This document shows positions 6,876-7,281 of a stretch of 7,281 nucleotides of DNA, piece after piece (position 1 is the stretch's first letter; each line of letters begins with the position of its first letter). The notes under the pieces are model-generated. The model made no database searches. It had not been told where the DNA came from and saw nothing but the letters and a program-made list of their open reading frames with translations. The stretch is taken from positions 1 through 7,281 of the forward strand of contig CBDTYW010000190.1 of NCBI GenBank assembly GCA_965364735.1, in the 5' to 3' direction. Made by a program: the position numbers and the translations under genes. Source of the stretch: CBDTYW01 sp965364735 (GTDB lineage: Bacteria > Actinomycetota > Nitriliruptoria > Nitriliruptorales > Nitriliruptoraceae).

Positions 6876-6904
6876 CCCGCCCGCGCCTCGGATCTCAGCG
6901 GTGA
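6809..6904 (+). other. Likely true pknB C-terminus in a shifted frame (candidate one-base indel)
   Basis: In the frame one base earlier than pknB, the stretch after the G run (GGGGG, 6809-6813) reads VTGRPTVVGPTPTTGP and then MTRPRLGSQR before TGA at 6902-6904. This continues the Pro/Thr-rich style of the tail better than the annotated ending. It would place the pknB stop in a GTGA overlap (6901-6904) with the next gene, the arrangement seen at other junctions here. Adding one G to the run restores the frame. An alternative is a 10-codon leader ORF from ATG 6872 (ATGA overlap with the annotated stop) to 6904. Confidence 0.45.
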
Positions 6905-7281
6905 GTCACATCACCTGCTCCGAGTGCGCGACCACGTGGCCCGCGGCCTCAGCATGGTGCGGACGCTGCGGCGCTGCGCTGGCCCCCGCGGCGACCTCGA
7001 TCATCGAGGACCCGCCGGAGGCCCCCGTCGTGACGAGCGTCGACGACGAGCCTGCCGCTCATGGCGCGATCACCCCCCAGCTCGGCTCGCGCTGGGCACA
7101 GGACCACACCCCCGAGGGCCGCGACGTCACCACACCGAGCGAGCCCGCAACGTCAGACGAGATCGTCACCGAGGACGTCGAGGGCTGGACCCGGTCGCCC
7201 GGCGACTCGCTGCTCGCCAGGCTCCGCGTCGTCGCCGGCGTCGCGGTCGCGGCGGTCGTCGTCGCAGCGGTCGGGGTCAGC
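6901..7281 (+). CDS. Zinc-ribbon protein with acidic linker and membrane segment; 3' partial
   Basis: The frame is open from GTG 6901 through the window end (127 codons seen), so the gene is cut off. Residues 3-25 form a short zinc ribbon with two CxxC knuckles: C6-S-E-C9 and C20-G-R-C23. Then comes an acidic, Pro/Ser/Thr-rich, probably disordered stretch (about 28-100), and from about 104 a basic LLARLR edge leads into a Val/Ala-rich membrane helix (110-127) that continues past the window. The layout suggests a cytoplasmic metal-binding head on a membrane protein. I do not recognise a named family. Its place right after pknB, probably translationally coupled, suggests it belongs to the same regulon. 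The Ser/Thr-rich acidic linker could be a kinase substrate, but that is inference. The ribosome site is weak (CGGA near 6889-6892). The start is supported by the typical short lead-in to the ribbon and by the possible GTGA overlap. Confidence 0.75.
   Translation, partial: MSHITCSECATTWPAASAWCGRCGAALAPAATSIIEDPPEAPVVTSVDDEPAAHGAITPQLGSRWAQDHTPEGRDVTTPSEPATSDEIVTEDVEGWTRSPGDSLLARLRVVAGVAVAAVVVAAVGVS

Noticed and set aside
6872..6904. 10-codon ORF (MTRPRLGSQR) between pknB and the zinc-ribbon gene
   Set aside because: It has neat overlaps at both ends, but it is simpler to read it as the end of pknB in the shifted frame; no ribosome site favours independent translation.

Overview
The window is a compact, high-GC, one-strand gene cluster. 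Its gene order is the cell-wall growth and Ser/Thr-kinase operon of Actinomycetota: FHA protein, FhaB-type FHA protein, PP2C phosphatase (PstP), SEDS glycosyltransferase (RodA), class B penicillin-binding protein (PbpA), PASTA kinase (PknB), then a zinc-ribbon membrane protein. GTG starts, strong G/C third-position bias and long spurious antisense frames fit a high-GC actinobacterium. Mycobacteria and Streptomyces usually carry pknA between pbpA and pknB. Here pbpA is followed directly by pknB, which hints at a more deeply branching actinobacterial class. I cannot name the class from sequence alone.

Layout (all + strand): 2-466, an open frame whose first ~42 residues are a CDC48-type AAA+ ATPase fragment running straight into an FHA domain; 468-932 fhaB; 929-2170 pstP; 2167-3582 rodA; 3579-5036 pbpA; 5061-6875 pknB; 6901-7281 zinc-ribbon protein, cut by the window end. 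Most junctions are ATGA or GTGA overlaps or a 1-base gap. The only real gaps are 24 bases before pknB, which holds a clear Shine-Dalgarno sequence, and 25 bases after its apparent stop. No intergenic stretch is large enough for a terminator or a substantial promoter region.

How it works together (family knowledge plus context): PknB senses the wall through its extracellular PASTA domains and phosphorylates Thr on cytoplasmic targets. The FHA domains bind the phospho-Thr marks, PstP removes them, and RodA with PbpA polymerises and crosslinks peptidoglycan under this control.

Two places depart from a textbook operon. The first is the AAA+/FHA junction near 113-131: the ATPase homology stops soon after Walker B, and a FhaA-like FHA tail follows in frame. 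This is either a chimeric join or an unusual gene fusion. The second is the pknB 3' end: a one-base indel near the G run at 6809-6813 would carry the Pro/Thr-rich tail to a stop at 6902-6904, giving a GTGA overlap with the next gene like those elsewhere in the operon. I found no RNA genes, CRISPR arrays, insertion sequences or phage genes, and no convincing new system beyond these anomalies.
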